DNA of 64,000 bases, from assembly GCA_018242625.1 (NCBI GenBank), contig JAFEBO010000003.1, forward strand, positions 124,001 to 188,000, read 5' to 3'. Each line of letters begins with the position of its first letter. The first letter of the stretch is position 1. The DNA comes from Planctomycetota bacterium. GTDB lineage: Bacteria; Planctomycetota; Phycisphaerae; Phycisphaerales; UBA1924. Made by a program: the position numbers and the translations under genes. Below are positions 25,671 through 34,557 of this stretch, in pieces. The notes beneath the pieces are model-generated. The model made no database searches, was not told where the DNA came from, and worked only from the letters and a program-made list of their open reading frames with translations.

Positions 25671-26471
25671 CTAGATTCGCGCCAACCCGTCTGATAAATC
25701 GTCCCTCGGCACGATCTCAAACCGGCTCAGGAGCGTGACCTTCAGACGATACCTGTCCTCCAGCCCCCGCCGCCTGATCGCGTCGCGGACGGCCTTCGCC
25801 GAATTCTCGATCTGCTCCAGCCTCCGCGCCGTGGATATCGACCCGGGATGAACGCGATAGCAATAGAGCGGCCGCGCCAAGTGAACGAACTTTGTGACCT
25901 CACTCGCCCGCAGGCAAAAGTCGTAATCCGGGCTGGCCGTGAGATCGGCGCTGATCCCGCCGCAACGGGTGTATACCTCCGACCGAAAGAGCCGGAACTG
26001 GAACGAAATCAGTTCCGTGAGCAGCGCATCCGGTGAATACGGCCTGTGCGAGCGGTTGCTCGCCGCGAGCGGCCTGTTCTGTTCATCGATCGTGACATGG
26101 TCCGTGTACACCAGGCCCGCCTCGGGATCCGCCAGCAGCCGATCCCGGGTTTCCGCGATCGCTGTTTTCACAAGCAGATCGTCGCTATCAAGCCAGCCGA
26201 TAAATTTCGGCCGGCCCGTCGATTCGCCAATCGCGATCTCATGCCCCCGACGCAACGCCCCGACCACTCCCCGCTTGGGTTCGCGACAGAGCCGAACGCG
26301 TGAATCAGCGGCCGCCAGTCTCTCGACAATCGCCGCCGATCCATCTGTCGAAGCGTCGTCGACCACGATCAGTTCAAGATCCGCGAACGACTGACTCAAA
26401 ACGCTCCGAACCGCCGCTTCCACGAAGCGTTCGCGGTTAAAGAGCGTCATGATGATCGCGACTTCGGCCAC
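25671..26471 (-). CDS. glycosyltransferase family 2
   Basis: A 266-residue GT-A fold glycosyltransferase. It begins VAEVAIIMTLFNRERFVEAA and has the nucleotide-sugar site LELIVVDDASTDGS, the metal-binding DxD-type motif WLDSDD, and the acceptor-side DYDFCLRASEV. It transfers a sugar from an NDP-sugar to an unknown acceptor, probably in surface polysaccharide or protein glycosylation. GTG 26471 is the likely start; a longer reading overlaps the upstream amidohydrolase stop. It follows two amidohydrolase genes on the same strand with a 58-base gap, without an obvious metabolic link. Confidence 0.85.
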   Translation of the reverse strand: MAEVAIIMTLFNRERFVEAAVRSVLSQSFADLELIVVDDASTDGSAAIVERLAAADSRVRLCREPKRGVVGALRRGHEIAIGESTGRPKFIGWLDSDDLLVKTAIAETRDRLLADPEAGLVYTDHVTIDEQNRPLAASNRSHRPYSPDALLTELISFQFRLFRSEVYTRCGGISADLTASPDYDFCLRASEVTKFVHLARPLYCYRVHPGSISTARRLEQIENSAKAVRDAIRRRGLEDRYRLKVTLLSRFEIVPRDDLSDGLARI

Positions 26472-26529
26472 AAGTCCCAAGATACCCGATCCGGTCCGCC
26501 GCCACCAACCTCTCGGCACCGGAGACCGC

Positions 26530-27927
26530 TTACTTCGGCTGATTCTTGAGTTCACCCATCTGCCGGTACCGCTCCCGGTACTTCTCGTACAGCTTCGTCT
26601 GCTTGTTCGAAAGGTCGATCCGCTTGCCGCTGATAAAGGCGTCGGTGACCTGCGTGCTGACCTCGATGGGCGAACCGGTCGTGATGATCAGCGTCGCATC
26701 CTTGCCCTTCTCGAGCGAACCAAGCCGACCCGAAACTCCAAGGATCTCCGCCGCCGAAAGCGTCACGGCCCGGATCGCGTCCTCCTCGCTCAGTCCGTGG
26801 GCCGTCGCCATGCCCGCGGCATACGGCGTGTTCCGCTCGTGGGGAGTCTCTTCCCCGCTCGCGATGCAGAACGGGATGCCCGCTTCCTTCAGCCGCGCCG
26901 GCAGCGCGAACGACTGGTTGTAGTCCGAGTCGTCGCGCTTGGGAAACCGCTGCGTCCCCGCCACGATCACCGCGACGTTGTTCTTCTTCAGCAGGTCCGC
27001 ACAGAGCGGCGCATCCATCCCGCCGACAATCACCATCCGCAGCTTGTTCGCCGCCCCCCACGTCACCGCCGCCGTGATCTGGTCGTAGTCGTTGGCGACA
27101 ATGAACACCGGCCACTGCCGCGTCAGGCCCATCATCCCCTTCGCCGGCTCCACACTCAGGACGCCCCGCATCGCGTCCCATCTCTGGTCCCGCGGCAGGC
27201 CCGGATCGTCACGCCGCGTTTCCCAGTACGAAAGCGCCGACCGGAAAGCACCCTCGATCACATCCAGGGACCGCTTGATCTGCTTCTTCTGCTCCGCCTC
27301 GGGCGTCCGCATCCACCACGAGTTGATCGGCCGCATGTTCGGCCATTCGACCGCGATCCCGATGGAAGGCTCGATAGACATGTCCTCCCACGTCCATCCC
27401 TCGAGCTGCACAACGCAAGGCTGCCCCGGGAGAAGCGCACCCGATGGAAACACGCCCGCGGCAAGAATGCCGTTCGATCGTGTCACGGGAAGGACGGTGG
27501 AATCCGGATTGATCGCCGTGATCGCCCGAACCTCGGGCACAACCTCGCCGCGCTCGTTGAAATCGCGCGTCGCCTCCACCATGGCAATCTCGTCAAGCCC
27601 CAGGTGCGTGTACGCCGCGATCATGCCGGGGTAAATGTGCTTTCCCTTTGCGTCGATCTCGACCGGCCCGGGCGCCTTCCAGCTTGTGATGCGTTCGACA
27701 TTGGCGAAATCGGCGGCGGAAAAAACGCCCTCGATCTTCCCGTTGGCGAGCCAGACGACAGAATCGGCGATCTCCGGGCCGCTCACCGGATGCGCCGTCG
27801 CGTGGCGGATGATGATGGGCAGGTCCTGAGGCGGTGACTTCACAGTGAGATCCTGCCCGAAGGAAAGACTCACCGCGGAGGCACAGAGACACAGAGAGGA
27901 GAGGAGTGTTGTTGATTTGTTGATCAT
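26530..27927 (-). CDS. exported amidohydrolase-fold protein with degenerate metal site
   Basis: A 465-residue secreted protein of the amidohydrolase superfamily. The signal peptide (MINKSTTLLSSLCLCASAVS) is encoded partly by a CACAGAG-type repeat arm. The composite-domain entry KHIYPGMIAAYTHLGLDE should read PGxIDxHxH; the Asp and first His are missing, so the metal site is probably impaired. The C-terminal signature AVTLSAAEILGVSGRLGSLEKGKDATLII is normal. It lies 116 bases downstream of a two-domain amidohydrolase and may work as its partner subunit. Start ATG 27927 is supported by the signal peptide, not by a good ribosome binding site. Confidence 0.75.
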   Translation of the reverse strand: MINKSTTLLSSLCLCASAVSLSFGQDLTVKSPPQDLPIIIRHATAHPVSGPEIADSVVWLANGKIEGVFSAADFANVERITSWKAPGPVEIDAKGKHIYPGMIAAYTHLGLDEIAMVEATRDFNERGEVVPEVRAITAINPDSTVLPVTRSNGILAAGVFPSGALLPGQPCVVQLEGWTWEDMSIEPSIGIAVEWPNMRPINSWWMRTPEAEQKKQIKRSLDVIEGAFRSALSYWETRRDDPGLPRDQRWDAMRGVLSVEPAKGMMGLTRQWPVFIVANDYDQITAAVTWGAANKLRMVIVGGMDAPLCADLLKKNNVAVIVAGTQRFPKRDDSDYNQSFALPARLKEAGIPFCIASGEETPHERNTPYAAGMATAHGLSEEDAIRAVTLSAAEILGVSGRLGSLEKGKDATLIITTGSPIEVSTQVTDAFISGKRIDLSNKQTKLYEKYRERYRQMGELKNQPK

Positions 27928-28033
27928 GGTGCTGCCCGCTTGTGCGAATCCGCCGTTTTTCGTTCTGACTGGGACCGTCAGCATTCGCCCGTCCCACTTC
28001 GAGTGATTTCTGGACCTCTGTACCTTTGCGGTG
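27871..28033. repeat. inverted pair of CACAGAG-type palindromic repeats
   Basis: The left arm CACCGCGGAGGCACAGAG (27871-27888) is repeated in inverse orientation at 28016-28033 (reverse complement CACCGCAAAGGTACAGAG); 15 of 18 positions match. The left arm continues with ACACAGAGAGGAGAGGAG. The 127 bases between the arms include the start codon of the amidohydrolase, and the left arm is inside its coding region. Sequences of this ACCGC-AGAGG-CACAGAG style are scattered in many environmental bacterial genomes as short repeats, to my recollection. No transposase is nearby, so a MITE-like element mobilised in trans is possible. Confidence 0.6.
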
Positions 28034-28043
28034 ATGTTTCTTT

Positions 28044-31000
28044 TTACTGACCCGAGTGGATGATTCCACATCCACACTCGCCGGGCATATTGGAGTTCAA
28101 GCTCCCGCGCCGATTCAGCATGTCGAGCATCGCCCGCTCGCGAGCCGCTTCCAGCTCGTCGATCCCCTCAGAGGCAGGGCCATCCCCGCCGCCGCCCCGG
28201 GAAGGGCCCTCTTTCTTGAGTTTCTGGATGATCCGCTGCCGGTGCATCGCATTCTGGTTGCGCAGCTTCGCGTCTCTCTCCAGCGAGAACATCTCCCTGC
28301 CGTCGATAAACACCGTCTCCGCATGGGAACGGACCGAAAGCGGATCGCCCGACCAGATCACCACATCCGCCTGCTTGCCCGGTTCAAGACTCCCGACCCG
28401 ATCCTCGATCGCAAGCTGGATCGCCGGGTTGATGGTGACGAACTTGAGCGCCTCCTCCGGCGGCAGGTTCCCGTACTTGACCGCCTTGGCGGCCTCGAGA
28501 TTCAGCCGCCGCGCCATCTCGTCGCTGTCGGAGTTGTAGCTCACAACAACCCCCACATCGTGCATCAGCGTCGGTCCCTGCGCGATCGCGTCCTGAACCT
28601 CAACCTTGTAGTTCCACCAGTCCGCGAAAGCGCTCGCGCCGCGTGCATTGTCCCGCACGTCCGTCGCCACCTTGTAACCCTCCAGGATGTGCTGCCACGT
28701 CCCGAGCTTGAAGTTGAACTCCTTGCAGAGCTGCGCCAGCGCCAGCAGCTCGTCCTGCCTGTAACTGTGGCAGTGCACCAGCCGCGTCCCGTCCAGCACT
28801 TCCGCGAGGGCCTCGAGTTCCAGATCCCGGCGCGGCGGCAGAAGGCCCGGCTCACGCTTGCCATCCGCCCAGTCCTTCCACGACTGCCGGTATTCCTTCG
28901 CCGCCTCCATGCGGTCGTGCATCAGCGTCGAAACGCCCATGCGCGTCTGCGGATAGCGGCTCCGCGCGCCGCCGTTCACACCGCGCGGGTTCTCCCCCAG
29001 CGCCCACTTCACACCCGCCATCACTTTGTCCTTCTTCGCGGCGCCGGGCGCGTACGGATTCGAATCGTCATATGTCGCGACGCCCGCAAAGTGCATCTCA
29101 TCCGGAACCGCCACGCCCCACCTCAGCTTGTTGATCGCGTTCTGCCCGCCGATCGCGTTGGCCGAACCGTGCAGGTTGTTCACCGTCGTGACGCCGCCCG
29201 CAAGCTGCCGGTACCAATTGATGCTGTCGGGATCAAGCACGTCCTGGATGCGCACCTCGGAAGTGATCGCCTGCCCCCCCTCGTTGACTCCCTTGGAAAT
29301 TCCCGTATGGCTGTGACAGTCGATAATGCCCGGGGTCACGTGCTTGCCCTGCGCATCAATCACCTTCGCGCCCTCGATCGCCGGCGCACTGCCCGACCCG
29401 ACCGCGTCGATCTTTCCTCCACGCAGCACCACATAGCCGCCCGCGATGTTCCCGGCCGGGCCGCTCGTCCAGACCGTTGCGTTGGTGATCACGACCACTT
29501 CGGGCGCCGCGGCAAGCGCGCCGCGATCCTCACGCTCGTAAGGCCCGAACGGATAACCAATTCCAACCGGCAGGTCGGCCAGCACTTCAGGATCTCCGGC
29601 GACGCGTTCGAGCCGGGTCGTGTGCGACGAGCCGTCGGGCACGATCATGGTGCCCGCCAGCCCCGTGCCCTGCGGCTTGACTTCAACCTTGACAAGCCGG
29701 TCCGACAGCCCGGACCGCTGCGGATCGTTCATCTTGAGCATGTCGCAGGTGTACTTGAGCACGCCGTCCTTGATCGACGGTTCGTCCGCCCGCAGCACCG
29801 ACGAAGCGTTGCGAAGAGTCACGCTCCCGTCCTTCTTCACAAACACGTACGACGGGTCCGCGCCGTCCCGCACCTTGCCGTCGATCTCCGCGACCAAGTA
29901 GCAGCCCACCATCGAGGGCGCCTTTGGCATGGGCGGCACCGCCTGCGACTCTCTTCGCGTCGCGGTCCACTTCAGCGTCCCTCCATTGGACGTCAATGAC
30001 ACACCACTCATCGAGTCGCCGGCGGGCGACAGCGAGGCGGACGACGTGAACACTCCCTCCGATCCGAAGGGCTTGTGCTCAAAGCTGAACGCCAGCCGAC
30101 GGGCATCAACCGCGACCCCCTTTGGCTTCACGGTCGCAACTTTCGCGTTGCCCTGATCGTCCTTCTGTTCCGTAAACGTCTTGGTGATCGTGAGTTCGCC
30201 CGAATCTGTAAACGTGAGAGTGATCGTGCCGTCCATCGGCTTGTCGAGCGTCAGGTCCCACACGCCCGCGAGCTGCGCGGCGCCCGGGTTCCCCATCTCG
30301 TAGCGCACGCCATCCACATACACATCGCGGATCTCGGGCTTGGAGGACTTGGGCGCATCGGGCTTGCCGCCGCGGCTGCCCCTTCCGCCCTTTCCGGCCT
30401 GCTTGTCACCCTGCTTGTCACCCTCGGGCTTCTCTTCCGATTTGTCGGCCTTCGGTGACGCGTCGCCGGCGTCCGCCTTCTTTTCTTCCGGTTTGCGATC
30501 AGCCCCCTTCTCTTCCGGCTCGTCCGCCGGGAGTGAAAACAGATCTCCCGAGGCAACGACAAAGCTCGCCGCCTTACCGGCCTCGATGGTCCCGAGCGAC
30601 TTCTCGACACCCAGGATCGCCGCCGGTTCGGTCGTCAGCATCGCGAACGCCGCGTCGGGATCAAGCCCGTACCGCATCGCCTTCTCAAGACTGGACCGGA
30701 ACTGCGATCTGGAGCGCAAATCCGCCGTCGTCAACGCAACGCGAACGCCCTTGTCGTGAAGCCGGCGAGCGTTGCTCGGCGCCTGCTCCCAGGTCATCAT
30801 TTCCCGCAGGCCCAGAGACTCCGCCGCCCCAACCGTGCCCGCGTCGGGCGCTTTGGGATAAGCCAGGGGAATCACCATCGGGATCGCCCCCGATCCGGGC
30901 CCGGCAAGCGCTTCGGCAATCGCGTCGATCCGCCGGAACTCCAAGCCCGATCCCTTGATGATCGCGGGCCGCTTGAACTCACGGGCGATGCGGGCCGCAC

Positions 31001-31937
31001 GGAGCACTTCCAGTTCGTCCGCCACGTCAAAGTAGAGCGGCAGGTCCCGGTCTGCCAGGCTGTCGAGCGCGCCCGGCGCAACGTTGTAGTTGTCTTTTCG
31101 AGCCTGCGCGATCCAATCCGCATCGCTCAGAGTCTGGCGGAGAAGCGCGATCAGCCCCATCTCCGATCCCGGATAGCTGGGCCAGCGCTCCGGATCTTCC
31201 GCTTCGCCACGCCCACCCCCCCCACCACCCCCGCGTCCGCCCAGTTCAAAGGCCAGCGCATGGAAGGCGTCCTCCCGATAGGTCGGCGGCTTGTCGGCGC
31301 TGGCGCTCTCGGGTTTCTTCTGCAGACTGACCACCGAGCCATGCCCGCGGAATATGCCGCCCGGCTGGGCCCGCACCGGGCCGGTGTCTTCGTAGTCATC
31401 GCCGGGTGGCGCAACGACGGACCTTGCGCCCGCATTCACCGGCACAAGCGCCGCGGCGACAAAGCCCTGCGAGCGCAGCGCCTCCGCGTCCTTCTCCGTA
31501 ATCCCGGGCCCGTCGCTGACTCGCCGCTGCGGGATCACCTTCGTGTTCCAGTGCGCACCGGGCGCATTGGGATCCGGGACCGGCGTCGAGACCGTGACGA
31601 ACGCGTCGATAAACCCGGGATAAATATGAAGCCCGGTGCAGTCCCGCACGATCGGACCTATGGGGAGCGGGGTGTGCTTGGCGTCCGCCTGCGGCGTGAG
31701 GATCGCAACGATCTTCCCGTCCCGCACGACCAGCGTCGCGTGTTCTATCACTTTGCCCGGCTGAAGGTGAATCGTCGCGTTTGTAAGGGCCTGCCAGCCC
31801 AGATCCACGCGACGCATCCCGTTGGCCGGAGCGGCCAGCGGATTGCCAGCATCGGGCGCAACAGAATGCTGGGCAAGGGTTCCAGCAACAAAGACAAGCG
31901 AGGCCAAAGCACTCGCACGAATGAATCCGAAGGTCAT
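28044..31937 (-). CDS. exported two-domain amidohydrolase
   Basis: A 1297-residue secreted protein with two amidohydrolase-superfamily domains. Domain 1 (about 40-470) has a decayed metal motif: HIYPGFIDAFVTVSTP lacks HxH. It contains a Gly-rich insert (GGRGGGGGGGRGE) and ends GVEKSLGTIEAGKAASFVVA. A Lys/Glu/Asp-rich linker (about 475-545) leads to a beta-rich middle domain (LAGVWDLTLDKPMDGTITLT). Domain 2 (about 840-1240) is intact, with TPGIIDCHSHTGISKG, LVHCHSYRQDE and GSLEPGKQADVVIWSGDP. Only domain 2 should be catalytic. The substrate is unknown; family members cleave cyclic amides or peptides. The signal peptide is MTFGFIRASALASLVFVAGTLA. Confidence 0.85.
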   Translation of the reverse strand: MTFGFIRASALASLVFVAGTLAQHSVAPDAGNPLAAPANGMRRVDLGWQALTNATIHLQPGKVIEHATLVVRDGKIVAILTPQADAKHTPLPIGPIVRDCTGLHIYPGFIDAFVTVSTPVPDPNAPGAHWNTKVIPQRRVSDGPGITEKDAEALRSQGFVAAALVPVNAGARSVVAPPGDDYEDTGPVRAQPGGIFRGHGSVVSLQKKPESASADKPPTYREDAFHALAFELGGRGGGGGGGRGEAEDPERWPSYPGSEMGLIALLRQTLSDADWIAQARKDNYNVAPGALDSLADRDLPLYFDVADELEVLRAARIAREFKRPAIIKGSGLEFRRIDAIAEALAGPGSGAIPMVIPLAYPKAPDAGTVGAAESLGLREMMTWEQAPSNARRLHDKGVRVALTTADLRSRSQFRSSLEKAMRYGLDPDAAFAMLTTEPAAILGVEKSLGTIEAGKAASFVVASGDLFSLPADEPEEKGADRKPEEKKADAGDASPKADKSEEKPEGDKQGDKQAGKGGRGSRGGKPDAPKSSKPEIRDVYVDGVRYEMGNPGAAQLAGVWDLTLDKPMDGTITLTFTDSGELTITKTFTEQKDDQGNAKVATVKPKGVAVDARRLAFSFEHKPFGSEGVFTSSASLSPAGDSMSGVSLTSNGGTLKWTATRRESQAVPPMPKAPSMVGCYLVAEIDGKVRDGADPSYVFVKKDGSVTLRNASSVLRADEPSIKDGVLKYTCDMLKMNDPQRSGLSDRLVKVEVKPQGTGLAGTMIVPDGSSHTTRLERVAGDPEVLADLPVGIGYPFGPYEREDRGALAAAPEVVVITNATVWTSGPAGNIAGGYVVLRGGKIDAVGSGSAPAIEGAKVIDAQGKHVTPGIIDCHSHTGISKGVNEGGQAITSEVRIQDVLDPDSINWYRQLAGGVTTVNNLHGSANAIGGQNAINKLRWGVAVPDEMHFAGVATYDDSNPYAPGAAKKDKVMAGVKWALGENPRGVNGGARSRYPQTRMGVSTLMHDRMEAAKEYRQSWKDWADGKREPGLLPPRRDLELEALAEVLDGTRLVHCHSYRQDELLALAQLCKEFNFKLGTWQHILEGYKVATDVRDNARGASAFADWWNYKVEVQDAIAQGPTLMHDVGVVVSYNSDSDEMARRLNLEAAKAVKYGNLPPEEALKFVTINPAIQLAIEDRVGSLEPGKQADVVIWSGDPLSVRSHAETVFIDGREMFSLERDAKLRNQNAMHRQRIIQKLKKEGPSRGGGGDGPASEGIDELEAARERAMLDMLNRRGSLNSNMPGECGCGIIHSGQ

Positions 31938-32044
31938 GGCGGAAGTCTACGGGAAACAGGCCGCGGGGTTGCCCCGCCCGGATGCACCAGTCGTACCATG
32001 CCCTTCCCCCCGCTTTCAGAGCGGGACATTCAGGAGAATTCTGT

Positions 32045-33274
32045 ATGGCCGGTGCCAAGCTGCTCACAGGAAACGCCGTCGTCGGACAGTCGGGAGGACC
32101 CACGGCTGTCATTAACCAGTCGCTCGTTGGCGTGGTCGAAGGCCTGCGTGCGGGGCTCAGGGCGACCGGCAATGTCCAGAAAATCCTGGGTATGCGCCAT
32201 GGCGTCAACGGCCTGACGAAGGGTGATCTGGTCGACCTGACCGAAATCCCGCAGGACAAACTCGAGCGGGTCGCGAACACGCCGTCGGCATCGCTGGGCA
32301 GCAGCCGCGACAAGCCCGACAAGGACTACTGCGCCCGCATCCTCAAGTCCTGCGAACAGCACGGGATTCGGTACTTCTTCTATATCGGAGGCAACGACAG
32401 CTCCGACACCTGCCGCATCGTCAATGAACTGGCGCGTGCCGCGAGCTACGAACTCCGCTGTTTCCACGTGCCCAAGACCGTGGACAACGACCTGCCCGTG
32501 AACGACCACACGCCGGGGTTCCCGAGCGCTGCCCGGTTCGTCGCGATGGCCTTCGCCGCCGACAGCCTCGATAACCGCAGCCTGCCCGGCATCAAGATCA
32601 ACGTCATCATGGGCCGGCACGCCGGATTCCTCACCGCGGCCAGCGCACTCGCACGCGGCATCGGTGGCGACCCCGACGACGGCCCGCATCTCATCTATGT
32701 CCCCGAGGTCGCCTTCGACACCGACCAGTTCATCGCCGATGTCGAGAAGATCTACAGCAAAGTCGGGCGGTGCCAGATCGCGGTGAGCGAAGGAATTCAG
32801 GACGCCAATGGAGAGGCGATCGGGGCCAAGCTCATCAAGGGCGGGCAGACCGACAGCCACGGGAACGTCCAGCTCTCCGGCTCTGGCGCGCTGGGAGATT
32901 TGCTCAGCGATCTTGTCAAGAACCGCATCAAGAACAAGGAAGGCAAGCCGCCGCGTGTGCGAGCCGACACCTTTGGGTATCTCCAGCGCTGCTGGCCCGA
33001 CGCGAGCACGGTCGACAAGCAGGAAGCGCGGGAAGCGGGACGCGTGGCGGCTCGCGCCGCTGCTGCCGGCGAACTCGATGGTTCGATCGCGTTGATCCGC
33101 GCTCCGGGCAATCCGTACCGCTGCGAATACAAGCGGATCGAACTGAGCGACGTCGCAGCCAAGACCAAGCACATGCCCAAGGAATTCCTCAAGGGCACCA
33201 ACGACGTGAGCCAGGCCTTCATCGATTACTGCAAGCCGCTGGTGGGGGCTTTGCCCGTGTTCGACAGGTTCTGA
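32045..33274 (+). CDS. pfp: pyrophosphate-type 6-phosphofructokinase
   Basis: A 409-residue phosphofructokinase of the PPi-dependent type, which interconverts fructose 6-phosphate and fructose 1,6-bisphosphate reversibly. The phosphoryl-donor site reads GGNDSSDT (115-122) where ATP enzymes have GGDGS. The catalytic PKTVDND (143-149) and MGRHAG (189-194) match the PPi group. The start ATG 32045 is 8 bases after AGGAG. It is divergent from the amidohydrolase operon. The Asn in place of the first Asp of GGDDS is a feature of some PFP subgroups; donor specificity therefore needs assay. Confidence 0.9.
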   Translation: MAGAKLLTGNAVVGQSGGPTAVINQSLVGVVEGLRAGLRATGNVQKILGMRHGVNGLTKGDLVDLTEIPQDKLERVANTPSASLGSSRDKPDKDYCARILKSCEQHGIRYFFYIGGNDSSDTCRIVNELARAASYELRCFHVPKTVDNDLPVNDHTPGFPSAARFVAMAFAADSLDNRSLPGIKINVIMGRHAGFLTAASALARGIGGDPDDGPHLIYVPEVAFDTDQFIADVEKIYSKVGRCQIAVSEGIQDANGEAIGAKLIKGGQTDSHGNVQLSGSGALGDLLSDLVKNRIKNKEGKPPRVRADTFGYLQRCWPDASTVDKQEAREAGRVAARAAAAGELDGSIALIRAPGNPYRCEYKRIELSDVAAKTKHMPKEFLKGTNDVSQAFIDYCKPLVGALPVFDRF

Positions 33275-33429
33275 GGAACGGTTCATCGCTGCAATTCCGA
33301 TAAAAAGGGCTCCTTCTTTCCGGGGGCACTTTCATCTTCTGGGAGTGCCGCACCGTCCGGGATCCGGCTCGACGCGGCCGCTGGCATGCAATAGCCCCCT
33401 TTGCTTTTAGGAAGACAGAGGAGGCTTGC

Positions 33430-34272
33430 ATGCGATGTGTGGGCGCGATTTTGCTGGCGGCGATGAGTTCGATCGCTATGGGCGCGAACTGCGAATGGGT
33501 CTATCTCTCATCATTCCAGTCGTTGCCCCAAAGCCAGAAGTGGACATTTCAGGGCAGTACAGCTTCGAACGCTTCGGCCTCGTCAGGGGTACTTGTCTAT
33601 GGGCCCGCGGGCACCGGCAGCACGACATACTGGGATGCCGATGTGCCGCCCCACGCGATGGACTTCACGAAGTTCGACTGGAGCATCGAGGCGGAGGTTC
33701 GTCTCACTGGAGCGACGCACGGAAACGTCAGCGGCTATCGGCGCGGCGGCTTCGTGCTGGCGATCAGCGATAAGAACGGGCGATGGATCATCGCCGACAT
33801 CGGCAGTTCGCGTCTGAGCATCCGCAACGACAATACCGGCACGAGCGATCCGCAAGTGAACGTTGATCTCGCGAGCGGGTTTCACGTTGTGCGACTGACT
33901 GCCGGTCCGACCGGAGGTCGACTTTCTGTTGATGGCCAGCAACTCCTTACGATGCCTCTTGGTACGGGCAATACCCCGAACCGCGCGAACTTCGGCGACG
34001 GCTCGGTTCTGGCGAGCGCGACACTCACCGAAGTGAAACGAGTGCAGATCATCCCGGCACAGGAGCCCTGCCCCGGAGATGTGAATTGCGACACGTTTGT
34101 CGACGACCTTGATTTCGTGACCTTTGTCTATGGGTACAACCTGCTTGACTGCTCGGATCCCGCGATGACCCCCAAGTGCCCGGCGGACCTCAACAGGGAC
34201 GGAATTGTCGACGACCTGGACTTTCAGCTCTTTGTGCGGATGTACGACGTGCTCGAGTGCTTCCCTGGATAG
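33430..34272 (+). CDS. exported protein with GC-type dockerin tail (lectin-like body)
   Basis: A 280-residue exported protein. The signal peptide is MRCVGAILLAAMSSIAMG. The body of about 190 residues looks like a concanavalin/LamG-type jelly roll (DFTKFDWSIEAEVRLTG, GFVLAISDKNGRWIIADIG, DLASGFHVVRLTAGPTG, GRLSVDGQQLLTM), suggesting carbohydrate binding. The tail has two loops, DVNCDTFVDDLDF and DLNRDGIVDDLDF; the first loop has Cys where others have Gly or Asp, and the end is ECFPG rather than LLCP, so this is the most divergent dockerin in the window. The ribosome binding site GAGGAGG is 5 bases from the ATG. Confidence 0.75.
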   Translation: MRCVGAILLAAMSSIAMGANCEWVYLSSFQSLPQSQKWTFQGSTASNASASSGVLVYGPAGTGSTTYWDADVPPHAMDFTKFDWSIEAEVRLTGATHGNVSGYRRGGFVLAISDKNGRWIIADIGSSRLSIRNDNTGTSDPQVNVDLASGFHVVRLTAGPTGGRLSVDGQQLLTMPLGTGNTPNRANFGDGSVLASATLTEVKRVQIIPAQEPCPGDVNCDTFVDDLDFVTFVYGYNLLDCSDPAMTPKCPADLNRDGIVDDLDFQLFVRMYDVLECFPG

Positions 34273-34308
34273 CTGCCGAAGGGCGGCGGGAAGGTTGATC
34301 CCGTCGGG

Positions 34309-34506
34309 ATGAGTGCTATCCTGAGACTGAGTCTCAAGATGGCACATAACTCCGATCTTCAGAAATCCGCGTCCACAACGCAGCCAACCACCTGGCTTTC
34401 CCGCTGGGGCAAACGGGCTGGACTGCTGGCGTTCCTGTTCTTCTTTGTGAAGGGCCTTGCGTGGCTTGTGGTGCCGGCTGCCCTTGCGGCCTGGTGGACG
34501 CAATAG
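34309..34506 (+). CDS. small single-pass membrane protein
   Basis: A 65-residue protein (ATG 34339 would give 55). The N-terminal half is polar and the C-terminal half is one membrane helix: RAGLLAFLFFFVKGLAWLVV, then PAALAAWWTQ. Short proteins with this KGLAWLVVP helix occur in many bacteria as uncharacterised ORFs, to my recollection. It follows the dockerin gene by 36 bases. No function is known. Confidence 0.5.
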   Translation: MSAILRLSLKMAHNSDLQKSASTTQPTTWLSRWGKRAGLLAFLFFFVKGLAWLVVPAALAAWWTQ

Positions 34507-34557
34507 AGATCAACGGCACGGAGAGGCCGGGGCACTCCTATCGAACAGTTTGCGGAT

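Noticed and set aside
28056..29999. 647-residue plus-strand frame inside the 1297-residue amidohydrolase
   Set aside because: Antisense shadow with His/Arg-rich low-information sequence and no start signals.
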